The position numbers and the translations under genes are program-made. From assembly GCA_047404135.1 (NCBI GenBank), contig JBDOIT010000001.1, forward strand, positions 22,929 through 86,928: a stretch of DNA of 64,000 nucleotides, written 5' to 3'. Shown piece after piece: positions 25,551 to 33,447 of the stretch (the stretch's first letter is position 1; every line of letters starts with the position of its first letter). The notes below the pieces were generated by a model that saw only the letters and a list, made by a program, of their open reading frames with translations, had not been told where the DNA came from and did no database searches. This stretch comes from JAHZKS01 sp047404135 (GTDB lineage Bacteria; Pseudomonadota; Alphaproteobacteria; Rickettsiales; JABSSG01).

Positions 25551-27923
25551 ATGAATTTCTTCAAGCGCCTTATATTGCTTTTTGTTACTATGCTTTCTTT
25601 TGTGTCATACGAAGCTGGTTTTGCTCGTAGTATTCATCACGGTTGTAGTATTAGTGGAGCAGACTACGGAGAATGCGGTAAAGCATCTGGCTTAGATCAT
25701 GCCGGTTTAACAGTTGTACCGGATTTTAAGGATTCATATGTGTGCCGCAACGATTCCACGGGTTATCCATATAGGGTAGGTTTTTCTAATTCTTGTATGG
25801 TTCCGGCTGGTGATCATGATCCACTCGATACAACTTGTATAACAACTCCAAATTTAATAGGGGAGGTTGTAGACACCATTACTACGGTTGGTATTGCTGT
25901 GCAGATGAGGAAGAATTTCTGTAGCTTCAAAGCTGGTGGTATAAATATGGAGGGTGCTATGGTTAAGTCCACCATATTTAATCAGTGTAATATTGGAAGT
26001 GCTAAGCAGCAAATACAATGTCGTTCTGATGTTCTCAGGGGAGTTAAATCTGATGGTACTCATATGAAATCTTATGTAGATTTAAAGGATCATATTACAG
26101 GGGATCTCTGTCAGGCAATGCCTAACTTAAACAAAGCAGCGGTAGACTCAGATGGAAAATATGTTTTTTACCAAGGTAAGCAGGTATTTTGTCCAATCAT
26201 GCGTTGTAATATTCCTACGGATACAATGATTTCTAAGTATTACGATAAGACTGGCCCTCGTACTGCCATAATGTCTGTTTTGGCGGCTGAAGTGTCAGGA
26301 TTCATTGGTGCTGGAGCAGCTGCAATAGCAAGTGCTCTTACTGGCGATTGTTCTGACTTGGTGGAGTTAGGTGATGGAGATACCACTGGTGTTGCGATGT
26401 GGAAAGCTGTTAGGCTGAAAGGGGTATTTCAGGGAGATAAAGTATGTACGCAAATGTTATTTCCAACGGGCTACACAACTCTTGCATGTAAGCCAAGGGT
26501 GATTCCAAAAACCTATTATGCTCCTACAGATAACTGTTATGTACTTAATTCGTCCTGTGTAAGTGGGGAGCATCATTCTAAGGGCTTCTTTCCTCTGACC
26601 GCAACATTGATTGAATGTATGAATGATTTGGTTACTAGTATATTTAAAACACCAAAAGATTCTACATGTCCTCAGAATCCTTTGGCGTCTTTTCAAAATT
26701 CATTAAAGAACACGGTTAAAGTATTGCTTGTGCTTTATGTTATATTCTTTGGTATCCGAATTGCTATGGGTGGAGCGATGCCGAAAAAGGTTGAGTTTTT
26801 TGTATTTATTTTGAAGTTTGCATTAGTTGCATATTTTGCCGTTGGTGGAGTTGGAGATACTCATGAAACTGGACTTGAGCAAGCTTATGATGGCGCAATA
26901 GCAGCCATGCATTCTTTTTCTAACATGGTTGCCGGTAATGATGATATGAGTGGAGACCCCGGGTCTGTGAGTTCTGGGCTATGTAGATATAATTTAGGTG
27001 AATATCAAGAGGGCTATGACTATCTGGCATTGTGGGATTCATTAGATTGCAGGATTGCTTTTTATTTGGGGTTTGCGAATCCGGTGGTTGGTAACAATGG
27101 GGGTGTAGGTATCTTGAATGCTGGTGTGTTTGGATTGATATTCCCACTAATGTTTGCATTTGCTATGCCGTTGTTAGTATTCATGTTGGCTTTTGCGGTA
27201 TTGTTGTTATCCACCGTTGTGTATTTTACTCATGTATATGTGATTGCACTAGTTGCTGTATCTATCAGTGTGTTCCTTGGCCCTATATTTATACCTTTTG
27301 CTTTGTTCAAAAAAACAAAGGGATATTTTGACAAATGGTTAGAGCTTACTATTGCTTATACGTTATATCCTGCGGTTATTACGGCTTTTATCGCTATTAT
27401 GGTTACTACCTATGATACTGTGATATATAAAGATTGTAGCTTTGAGGGGCACACCAGCGGCTATCAGACGGCATATTGGACATTTAGTCAGCCTATATCG
27501 AATGAATGTAAGGAGAGCTTAGGTTATATGATGTCTCAGCTTACATCTGGTAGCTCCACAGAAGTTGTAGATGTTGGTAAATTATTTTACTTTAACAGGG
27601 TAAAGCATGAGAGCCAGATCTTTGTTGATTTGCTTGAGCAGTTGATGATTTGTGTATTCTTCATGTTCCTATTCTACTATTTTTCACAGCAGCTTTCTGG
27701 TTTTGCTGCTGATCTATCTAAGGCTACGAATATAGGGAAACAAGCTATAGGGCCTACAGCTGTGGCAGATAAGGCTATGGCTGCCCTTAAAGGAAAGGAT
27801 AAGGATGATAAAAAGGATGATAAAAAGGATGATAAAAAGGGCGGCAAAAAAGGTATCTCTGTATCAGGTAAAGGATCTAAAGAAGCAAAACGGAAGGGTA
27901 TCAGCGTCTCTAAGGATAAGTAG
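25551..27923 (+). CDS. virB6: VirB6/TrbL-like type IV secretion membrane protein
   Basis: A 790-residue inner-membrane component of a type IV secretion system. It has a Sec-like start (1-25, ending GFA), a Cys-rich periplasmic region (30-370), a membrane segment near 390-405, the conserved core LALWDSLDCRIAFYLGF near residue 485, and a cluster of strong membrane segments (about 525-640) with FLGPIFIPFALFKKTKGYFDKW read in two pieces (FLGPIFIPF, FKKTKGYFDKW). The C-terminal tail is Lys/Asp-rich with KKDDKKDDKK repeats. This architecture is typical of the extended VirB6 paralogues of Rickettsiales. In related genomes virB6 genes usually stand in tandem after virB3-virB4; here it is alone. Confidence 0.9.
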   Translation: MNFFKRLILLFVTMLSFVSYEAGFARSIHHGCSISGADYGECGKASGLDHAGLTVVPDFKDSYVCRNDSTGYPYRVGFSNSCMVPAGDHDPLDTTCITTPNLIGEVVDTITTVGIAVQMRKNFCSFKAGGINMEGAMVKSTIFNQCNIGSAKQQIQCRSDVLRGVKSDGTHMKSYVDLKDHITGDLCQAMPNLNKAAVDSDGKYVFYQGKQVFCPIMRCNIPTDTMISKYYDKTGPRTAIMSVLAAEVSGFIGAGAAAIASALTGDCSDLVELGDGDTTGVAMWKAVRLKGVFQGDKVCTQMLFPTGYTTLACKPRVIPKTYYAPTDNCYVLNSSCVSGEHHSKGFFPLTATLIECMNDLVTSIFKTPKDSTCPQNPLASFQNSLKNTVKVLLVLYVIFFGIRIAMGGAMPKKVEFFVFILKFALVAYFAVGGVGDTHETGLEQAYDGAIAAMHSFSNMVAGNDDMSGDPGSVSSGLCRYNLGEYQEGYDYLALWDSLDCRIAFYLGFANPVVGNNGGVGILNAGVFGLIFPLMFAFAMPLLVFMLAFAVLLLSTVVYFTHVYVIALVAVSISVFLGPIFIPFALFKKTKGYFDKWLELTIAYTLYPAVITAFIAIMVTTYDTVIYKDCSFEGHTSGYQTAYWTFSQPISNECKESLGYMMSQLTSGSSTEVVDVGKLFYFNRVKHESQIFVDLLEQLMICVFFMFLFYYFSQQLSGFAADLSKATNIGKQAIGPTAVADKAMAALKGKDKDDKKDDKKDDKKGGKKGISVSGKGSKEAKRKGISVSKDK
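27806..27844 (+). repeat. 15-bp tandem repeat in the virB6 tail
   Basis: GATGATAAAAAG occurs in a perfect 15-bp period for about two and a half copies, encoding KDDKK units at the charged C-terminus of VirB6. Bounds are approximate. Confidence 0.8.
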
Positions 27924-28432
27924 TTACGGCTTGAATTGAGATCGATTTTTTTTATTTCAGGAGAAGAAAAACGAATATAAACAATTGGTTGTGCAAATAA
28001 AATAGCAGAAAAGGAGGTTCGCCATCCAGATTTGATATTGCTTGGGGCAGAAAAACAGAAGGTCTAACTGAAAGTGACTTTATTCTTGCGGCAAAAATCG
28101 AATAAGAAAGTATGTTATACTAAAGGCAAATCTTTGGTAATATCTACTCAATTACACTAGAGGAATTTTAAGATACTTCTCTGAAATCTTGGAGGTGTTT
28201 TTTTATTAGCTCAACAAAACTCCATTCTTTTTATGATCTAACTCCATAAAAGCTCATTTAAATGAGGTGCCTTTATCCCTTGATCCCTATATTATCCACA
28301 TATTAGTTTCCATAATATATATTATGGTGTAACTATGTGTATATATAAGTGTATAACTAGAATTTGCTATTACCCTGCTCTTTATTACTTATATGCTTTT
28401 GGTAAAAAGATGTTCTTTATTGAGGTTTGCAA
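27924..28432. other. Intergenic stretch with a possible gene remnant and a weak terminator
   Basis: 509 bp. Near 28011-28104 a frame reads GGSPSRFDIAWGRKTE and continues for 13 more codons to TAA without a start, which could be the 3' end of a lost gene. At about 28171-28205 a short 5-bp stem is followed by eight T, a weak candidate terminator. A perfect palindrome lies at 28310-28327. Nothing else is recognised. Confidence 0.4.
28310..28327. promoter_or_regulatory. 18-bp perfect palindrome upstream of the MFS gene
   Basis: CCATAATATATATTATGG reads identically on both strands and is centred about 114 bp before the MFS start codon. The size and symmetry fit an operator for a dimeric repressor, but AT-rich palindromes can arise by chance and no regulator gene adjoins it. 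Confidence 0.45.
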
Positions 28433-29665
28433 ATGAATGAGATAAAGTTATTTGAAGATCGTATTTTCAAATTTTTTTATATGAACTCAAGATCTAACAA
28501 TAAAAAGCTAATATACATACTCATACCATTTGTTCTATCTCTTGGTATGGCTCTAGACATATATTTACCGTCTATTCCAAGTATCTCAACTTCCCTTGCA
28601 ACCTCTATAAGTATGGTTCAATGGACTATGAGCGGTTTCTTTTTGTGCTTTGGTATAGGTCAGCTACTTGTGGGGCCCATAAGTGACTATATAGGAAGAA
28701 AGAAAACAATATTCTGGAGCCTAGTTCTATATATCTCTGGATCTGCAATATCTGCCTTAGCGCCTAATATAGAAACATTGATCTTTGCTCGTTTAGTGCA
28801 GGCTTTTGGGGCTGCGGGAACTCAAGTATCTGCGTTTAGTATAGCAAAAGACTCTGTGAGAGACAAGAAAACTTCTGAGCAAGTATTTACTTATTTAAAA
28901 GGCTCCATGGGCTTTGCTCCAATTGTTGCACCAATTATAGGTTCTTTCTTAGAGCATCACTTCAACTGGCGCGCACCTTTCTTTGTATTAGCTGTATTCG
29001 GCGCTTTTTTGATGGGGCTGAATTACCGCAGTATAGAAGAGTCTTTGGCAGAAGAAGATAGAACCAAATTAAGCTTTGGATCTATTGCTTCTTACTTTCA
29101 AATGGCTAAAGAAATTAGGTTTATGTCTCTAGCTATATGCTTAGTGTCATCACAGGTTGTGTTGTTTTCTTTCTTTTCTCTTTCTCCTCATATAGTGATA
29201 TCAACTCTTGGCTATGACGAAAGGTTTTTTGCCATTTGCTTTGGTGCAAATGCATTAACCTACTCAACGACAAGCCTAATCAGCGCAAGAGTGCTGAATC
29301 ATATCGGCGCACTATCATGTATAAAAATAGGCGGAATCATGATATTTTTTGCTGGGATATTATTATTATGCTTTCTTGAATATCATGGTCTCACTATTAT
29401 AACATTACTGGCCCCTACTTTACTTGCTAGCTCAGGCACTTCCTTTATTATTGGACCTGCTACATCTTTGGCTGTGGATGCATATAAAAAAATCACAGCA
29501 ACTGCTACGGCATTTTTAGGTAGCTTAGAGGCGGTTATTGCTGCTTCTGTAGGTAATGTAGCTGTGGCAGTATCAGGGTTTGATGGCAAGACTTTTGCTT
29601 GTATAGTGACAATCTCCGGGATTTCTATTTTGCTCTCTCAGAGATTTGCTAGCCCACTGAAATGA
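28433..29665 (+). CDS. Bcr/CflA-type MFS drug efflux transporter
   Basis: A 410-residue protein with about twelve membrane segments. The first helix shows LGMALDIYLPSIPSIS and the loop 2-3 motif GPISDYIGRKK, both typical of the Bcr/CflA branch of the major facilitator superfamily, which exports bicyclomycin, chloramphenicol and other compounds. ATG 28433 is chosen because GAGG lies 7 bp before it; the TTG at 28427 overlaps that site. The gene is alone, convergent with the Ala-rich gene. The actual substrate is unknown. Confidence 0.9.
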   Translation: MNEIKLFEDRIFKFFYMNSRSNNKKLIYILIPFVLSLGMALDIYLPSIPSISTSLATSISMVQWTMSGFFLCFGIGQLLVGPISDYIGRKKTIFWSLVLYISGSAISALAPNIETLIFARLVQAFGAAGTQVSAFSIAKDSVRDKKTSEQVFTYLKGSMGFAPIVAPIIGSFLEHHFNWRAPFFVLAVFGAFLMGLNYRSIEESLAEEDRTKLSFGSIASYFQMAKEIRFMSLAICLVSSQVVLFSFFSLSPHIVISTLGYDERFFAICFGANALTYSTTSLISARVLNHIGALSCIKIGGIMIFFAGILLLCFLEYHGLTIITLLAPTLLASSGTSFIIGPATSLAVDAYKKITATATAFLGSLEAVIAASVGNVAVAVSGFDGKTFACIVTISGISILLSQRFASPLK

Positions 29666-29727
29666 AACTGTGGCTTTTGATGGTATTGGCTGCAACATTA
29701 GGTAGAGAGAAGATTTTATATATCAAA

Positions 29728-30888
29728 TCACATATTATCACAAGAAATTTCACCTACCATCTCTATATCATAGCTAATTGAGGCCTCCATATCGCTGTCA
29801 ATTTTCTCAAAGAATTCAATGTGACCCTGAGTACCTTTTTTCTTGCAGTTATCGAAGTATCTACCAAGTGAGTCTTGAGTAAATTCTGCTTTAAACACCT
29901 CGGCAATAGATTTATCAAAATGATCTCCACTGACATTGCTTTTACTGCTCTGTAGTTTGCTGAGATTTTTCATTGAAACGCAGAGCTTGTGAATATTTTC
30001 ACTAGTAGAACCAGACTTTGCCAGCTCTAGACTCTTGCTAAGTAGATCGTACCCACCCTTCAACCTTTCAATTAGAAGATCATCTGAGACTATTATCTCC
30101 TCAGAGAAACCAAGTTTACATACAGCCTTCTTACTAGAATCTTCTTCTGTACCCGATATTGCTAAGGTCGCTTTAGCTATCACTTTATCTGCTGCCTCTT
30201 TAGCTGCTAGTGCTTTATCTGCTGCCTCTTTAGCTGCTGCTATCGCTTTATCTGCTGCCTCTTTAGCTGCTGCTAGCACTTTATCTGCTGCTTCTATAGC
30301 TGCTGCTTCTTTATATGCTACCGCTTTAGCTAGCGCTTTAGCTGCTGCTTCTTTAGCTGCTGCTGCTTTAGCTGCTGATACCGCTTTAGCTGCTGCTTCT
30401 TTATATGCTACCGCTTTAGCTGCTGACAGCTCTTTAGCTGCTGTTTCTTTATCTGATACCGCTTTAGCTGCTGCCGCTTTAGCTGCTGCTTCTTTATCTA
30501 GCGCTTTAGCTGCTGCTAGCGCTTTAGCTGTTGCCTCTTTAGCTGCTGCCGCTTTAGCTGCTGCTTCTATGGCTGCTGCCGCTTTAGCTGCTGCTTCTTT
30601 ATCTAGCGCTTTAGCTTCTGCTTCTATGGCTGCTGCTTCTTTATCTAGCGCTTTAGCTTCTGCTTCTATGGCTGCTGCCGCTTTATCTGCAATTAACTGA
30701 TTAACCTCAGATTCTACTAAAGAACCTTTAGCAAGATCAGATGGGATTTTGTCTACAAGATCGAGGTTCTCTTGAATTGCCTCCTTGAATGCTTTTAAGG
30801 CCTTTTCGTTATTCCCAGCTACTTTTAAGGCTGTTTTTACTTCTCCTCCAGCCAAACGCTCTTGTGCTCTACGCTTTAATATTGACAT
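29728..30888 (-). CDS. Alanine-rich helical repeat protein
   Basis: A 386-residue protein in three parts: residues 1-68, a helical start with KTALKVAGNNEKALKAFKEA; about 69-245, an almost uninterrupted KEAAAKAAAA-type repeat that should form a very long single helix or coiled coil like the TolA stalk; and 246-386, a mixed domain with KLGFSEEIIVSDDLL and two late Cys. AAGGAT lies 6 bp before the ATG. The repeat uses a narrow codon set, so the DNA is itself repetitive and the opposite strand is also open. No signal peptide or membrane anchor is seen. Function unknown; a cytosolic spacer protein or secreted effector is possible. Confidence 0.78.
   Translation of the reverse strand: MSILKRRAQERLAGGEVKTALKVAGNNEKALKAFKEAIQENLDLVDKIPSDLAKGSLVESEVNQLIADKAAAAIEAEAKALDKEAAAIEAEAKALDKEAAAKAAAAIEAAAKAAAAKEATAKALAAAKALDKEAAAKAAAAKAVSDKETAAKELSAAKAVAYKEAAAKAVSAAKAAAAKEAAAKALAKAVAYKEAAAIEAADKVLAAAKEAADKAIAAAKEAADKALAAKEAADKVIAKATLAISGTEEDSSKKAVCKLGFSEEIIVSDDLLIERLKGGYDLLSKSLELAKSGSTSENIHKLCVSMKNLSKLQSSKSNVSGDHFDKSIAEVFKAEFTQDSLGRYFDNCKKKGTQGHIEFFEKIDSDMEASISYDIEMVGEISCDNM
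30175..30690 (-). repeat. Degenerate Ala/Lys/Glu-codon repeat tract
   Basis: Roughly 515 bp built from variants of TTTAGCTGCTGC (plus strand), in phase with the codons of the Ala-rich protein. Units vary in length by multiples of three, so copy-number change would keep the frame. Ends are approximate. Confidence 0.85.
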
Positions 30889-30942
30889 TTTTTATCCTTA
30901 ATTTTAAATTGAAATTTTCTATTTTTATAAAATATGCTCACA

Positions 30943-31623
30943 TTAGAGCAAAATCCTTATTCCGGTTGTAATAGTATGCGCTTTAATACTGCCCTTCAAC
31001 GGACCAGTCGTAGTATCAAGTCTCTTAGTAGAGTATTTACCTAAATTAAAGTAGCTATACTGAACTGCATCCCAAGTAACGTTTTCACTAATTTTATACG
31101 CAAGACCAGCGCCAACATTCCACGCCAAAGAACCCTTAGAAGAACCTTCATACACTGAAGGAGTAGCGGTACCATCGCTTGAGTATACTCCTGCCGCACT
31201 TGCTTTGTTTTTAGCGTAACCAATACCGGAAGTCACATAAGGATTAAGTTTTTCTCCAAAATTATTGAAATCGTAGTATAGATTAGCAAAAAAGGCCTTA
31301 GAATTAACTTTATGCGTTACAAAATCCCCAGAACCATCACTTAAATCAGCGCTGTACTTAGAATCACCGAAATGCATATATTTCAGCTCTGTTCTGAAAT
31401 TTTTATTTAACTTATAACCGACACCCATACCAAAAACACTTGCTTTTGTTGGATTTTTTTCATTCACGTAATCACCTCCATAGTTTGGCTTAGTTTTACT
31501 CGTAGCCTGACCGTAACTACCAGAAATATAAAATCTACTAGAAGAAGCATTTTCATCAGCTTGAGACTGAAGAGAAAAGGCGGACACAACAACAATTATA
31601 GCACTTGATATACTTTTATTCAT
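30943..31623 (-). CDS. Outer-membrane beta-barrel surface protein
   Basis: A 226-residue protein with a signal peptide (1-22, ending SQA) and alternating amphipathic strands typical of an eight-stranded OmpA/Opa-like barrel (OMP_b-brl). Strand-like pieces include FYISGSYGQAT, FGMGVGYKL, FRTELKYMHFG, and NPYVTSGIGYA. It ends in Leu rather than the usual Phe or Tyr, a small deviation in the BAM recognition signal. Four loops (near residues 40-55, 90-105, 145-165 and 195-210) are polar and would face outwards. It is similar in plan to the barrel at 57463. Probably a surface antigen of the Rickettsiales type. Confidence 0.82.
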   Translation of the reverse strand: MNKSISSAIIVVVSAFSLQSQADENASSSRFYISGSYGQATSKTKPNYGGDYVNEKNPTKASVFGMGVGYKLNKNFRTELKYMHFGDSKYSADLSDGSGDFVTHKVNSKAFFANLYYDFNNFGEKLNPYVTSGIGYAKNKASAAGVYSSDGTATPSVYEGSSKGSLAWNVGAGLAYKISENVTWDAVQYSYFNLGKYSTKRLDTTTGPLKGSIKAHTITTGIRILL

Positions 31624-31785
31624 TCATATTACGCGATTAGGTTAATATTTATTAATATTTTGGAGGTGGAGGTATAGTAGCGTAAAATGCAGTGTTTGTC
31701 AACTTGCAATTCTGATAATGCCTTGCAACCTTTAGCGCTTGGGTTAATTTTTATTAAAGCTTAGAGAGCGCGATATCATCAATCG

Positions 31786-33447
31786 CTAGTTTCTTGTAGT
31801 TTTGTATGAATTTAGGTAGCTCTTTTCATCTTCACTCAGAATAGTGAAATTTATAAGATCTTCGGATATTGCGCATTGAGTAAGGATCTCGAACTCCAAT
31901 ATAGAGCCGCTTGCCTTTATAAAGGCAAGACTCTCTATTCGTATTCCATATTCTCCTTCCTTATAGTATCCTGGCTCAATAGAGGCTATCATGCCTGGAG
32001 CAAGAGGGATTTTAGAGACGTGGCTTATGGAATGAGGGCCTTCATGCACGGATAAAAAACTTCCTACACCATGTCCTGTGCCGTGCGCATAGTCTTTACC
32101 ATCCTCTTTTAAATATTGGCGCGCCAGCTTATCCAGGTCTTCTCCTGTTGTCCCTGTTTTAAATTTTGCGGTTGCCACAGCAATATATCCCTTCAGCACC
32201 AAAGTAAAGTCATGGATCTGCTCCTTTGTAGGAGTTCCTATAGATATAGTCCTTGTAATATCAGTAGTTCCTTCTAGATACTGCCCCCCAGAATCTATTA
32301 ATAGTAGTCCATTCTCAGATATTTTCTTGGAATTCTCATCTGGTTTATAATGAATAATCGCCCCATTCTCTCTAAATCCCGCTATTGTAGGAAAACTAGG
32401 GCACGCAAAATTCTTTTGCTCCGCTCGAAACTCAACAGATTTTTTTAAAACATCATGTTCGGTTATATCCTCCCCCTTAGCAACCGAATTTTGAACCCAC
32501 TCAATTAGCTTAGTAACTGCTTTGCCATCTCTTTCGTGGGCAATCTTCGCACCTTCCAGCTCCACTTTATTCTTGATAGCCTTTGGATATTCACAGTAAT
32601 CCTCCTCTATCATAGCGTCAGGCAATTTTATCTTAAGCCAATAAGGCGCAGATTTACTAATAGAAACCTTGTCAAACTTCAAATGCTCTGTTCTACTCTC
32701 AAATTTTTCGGAAGGATTTAGAGAAATTTTATTTTCATCGAAATATCTTATCACCTCTTCACCAGCACTATTATCGCAAAAAAGATCCACATCCCCATTC
32801 TTATGTAATATCGCTCTTGCAAACAACAGGGGTGTGTAGTCCACATCCCTACCGCGTATATTCAAAAGCCAACAAACAGAATGAGGGTTCATAATGATTA
32901 CAGCATCTACACCACTCTCCATAACCTTCTCTAGTATCTTGGATTTCTTATTAGCATGACTCTCTCCTGCAAACTCAAGAGGATGCAACTCTATATCCGA
33001 ATAAAAAGCTTTTGGCCTATTTTTCCATATATCATCTACAATATTACTATCTATAAAAATTATGCTGTCATGAGATATCAACTTAGAGATAGACTCTATT
33101 GCAGAAATATTATGCAGTTTGGGGTCTATTCCTAGAGTCAGGCCTTCTGCAGTCAGAGATCTCAATTTTTGACCCAAAGGGTCCTCACGCATATCTATAA
33201 CTTTAAATCTGTGATCCAACTGCTTGGAAGCTTGAAGAATATATCTTCCATCTGTGTAGAAGTAATCTTGCCCTTTCGTATTAAATATTGCTATGCCATT
33301 AGAGCCTGTAAAGTTGGTCATATACTCTAATCTCTTTCCATGGTCAGAGACATACTCGCCTAAAAATTCATCCTGCGTGGGTAGAAGGTATAAGTCTATA
33401 TTCCGATCTCTCATTCTTTCTTTTAGACTATCTATATTCTTATTCAT
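31786..33447 (-). CDS. pepP: Xaa-Pro aminopeptidase (M24B family)
   Basis: A 553-residue cytosolic metallopeptidase that removes N-terminal residues preceding proline. It has two creatinase-like N-terminal domains (about 1-310) and the M24 pita-bread domain with metal ligands in LLIDSGGQY and TTDITRT, the His in HGTGHGVG, and the two Glu in IEPGYY and GIRIES. Length and three-domain layout match the eukaryote-like APP1 group. The start overlaps the end of ligA by 8 bp, so it is coupled to ligA. Confidence 0.93.
   Translation of the reverse strand: MNKNIDSLKERMRDRNIDLYLLPTQDEFLGEYVSDHGKRLEYMTNFTGSNGIAIFNTKGQDYFYTDGRYILQASKQLDHRFKVIDMREDPLGQKLRSLTAEGLTLGIDPKLHNISAIESISKLISHDSIIFIDSNIVDDIWKNRPKAFYSDIELHPLEFAGESHANKKSKILEKVMESGVDAVIIMNPHSVCWLLNIRGRDVDYTPLLFARAILHKNGDVDLFCDNSAGEEVIRYFDENKISLNPSEKFESRTEHLKFDKVSISKSAPYWLKIKLPDAMIEEDYCEYPKAIKNKVELEGAKIAHERDGKAVTKLIEWVQNSVAKGEDITEHDVLKKSVEFRAEQKNFACPSFPTIAGFRENGAIIHYKPDENSKKISENGLLLIDSGGQYLEGTTDITRTISIGTPTKEQIHDFTLVLKGYIAVATAKFKTGTTGEDLDKLARQYLKEDGKDYAHGTGHGVGSFLSVHEGPHSISHVSKIPLAPGMIASIEPGYYKEGEYGIRIESLAFIKASGSILEFEILTQCAISEDLINFTILSEDEKSYLNSYKTTRN

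Noticed and set aside
30035..30700. 221-codon Ala/Ser-rich open frame on the plus strand
   Set aside because: It is the antisense of the Ala-rich repeat gene; the codon repeat avoids stops on both strands. No ribosome site.
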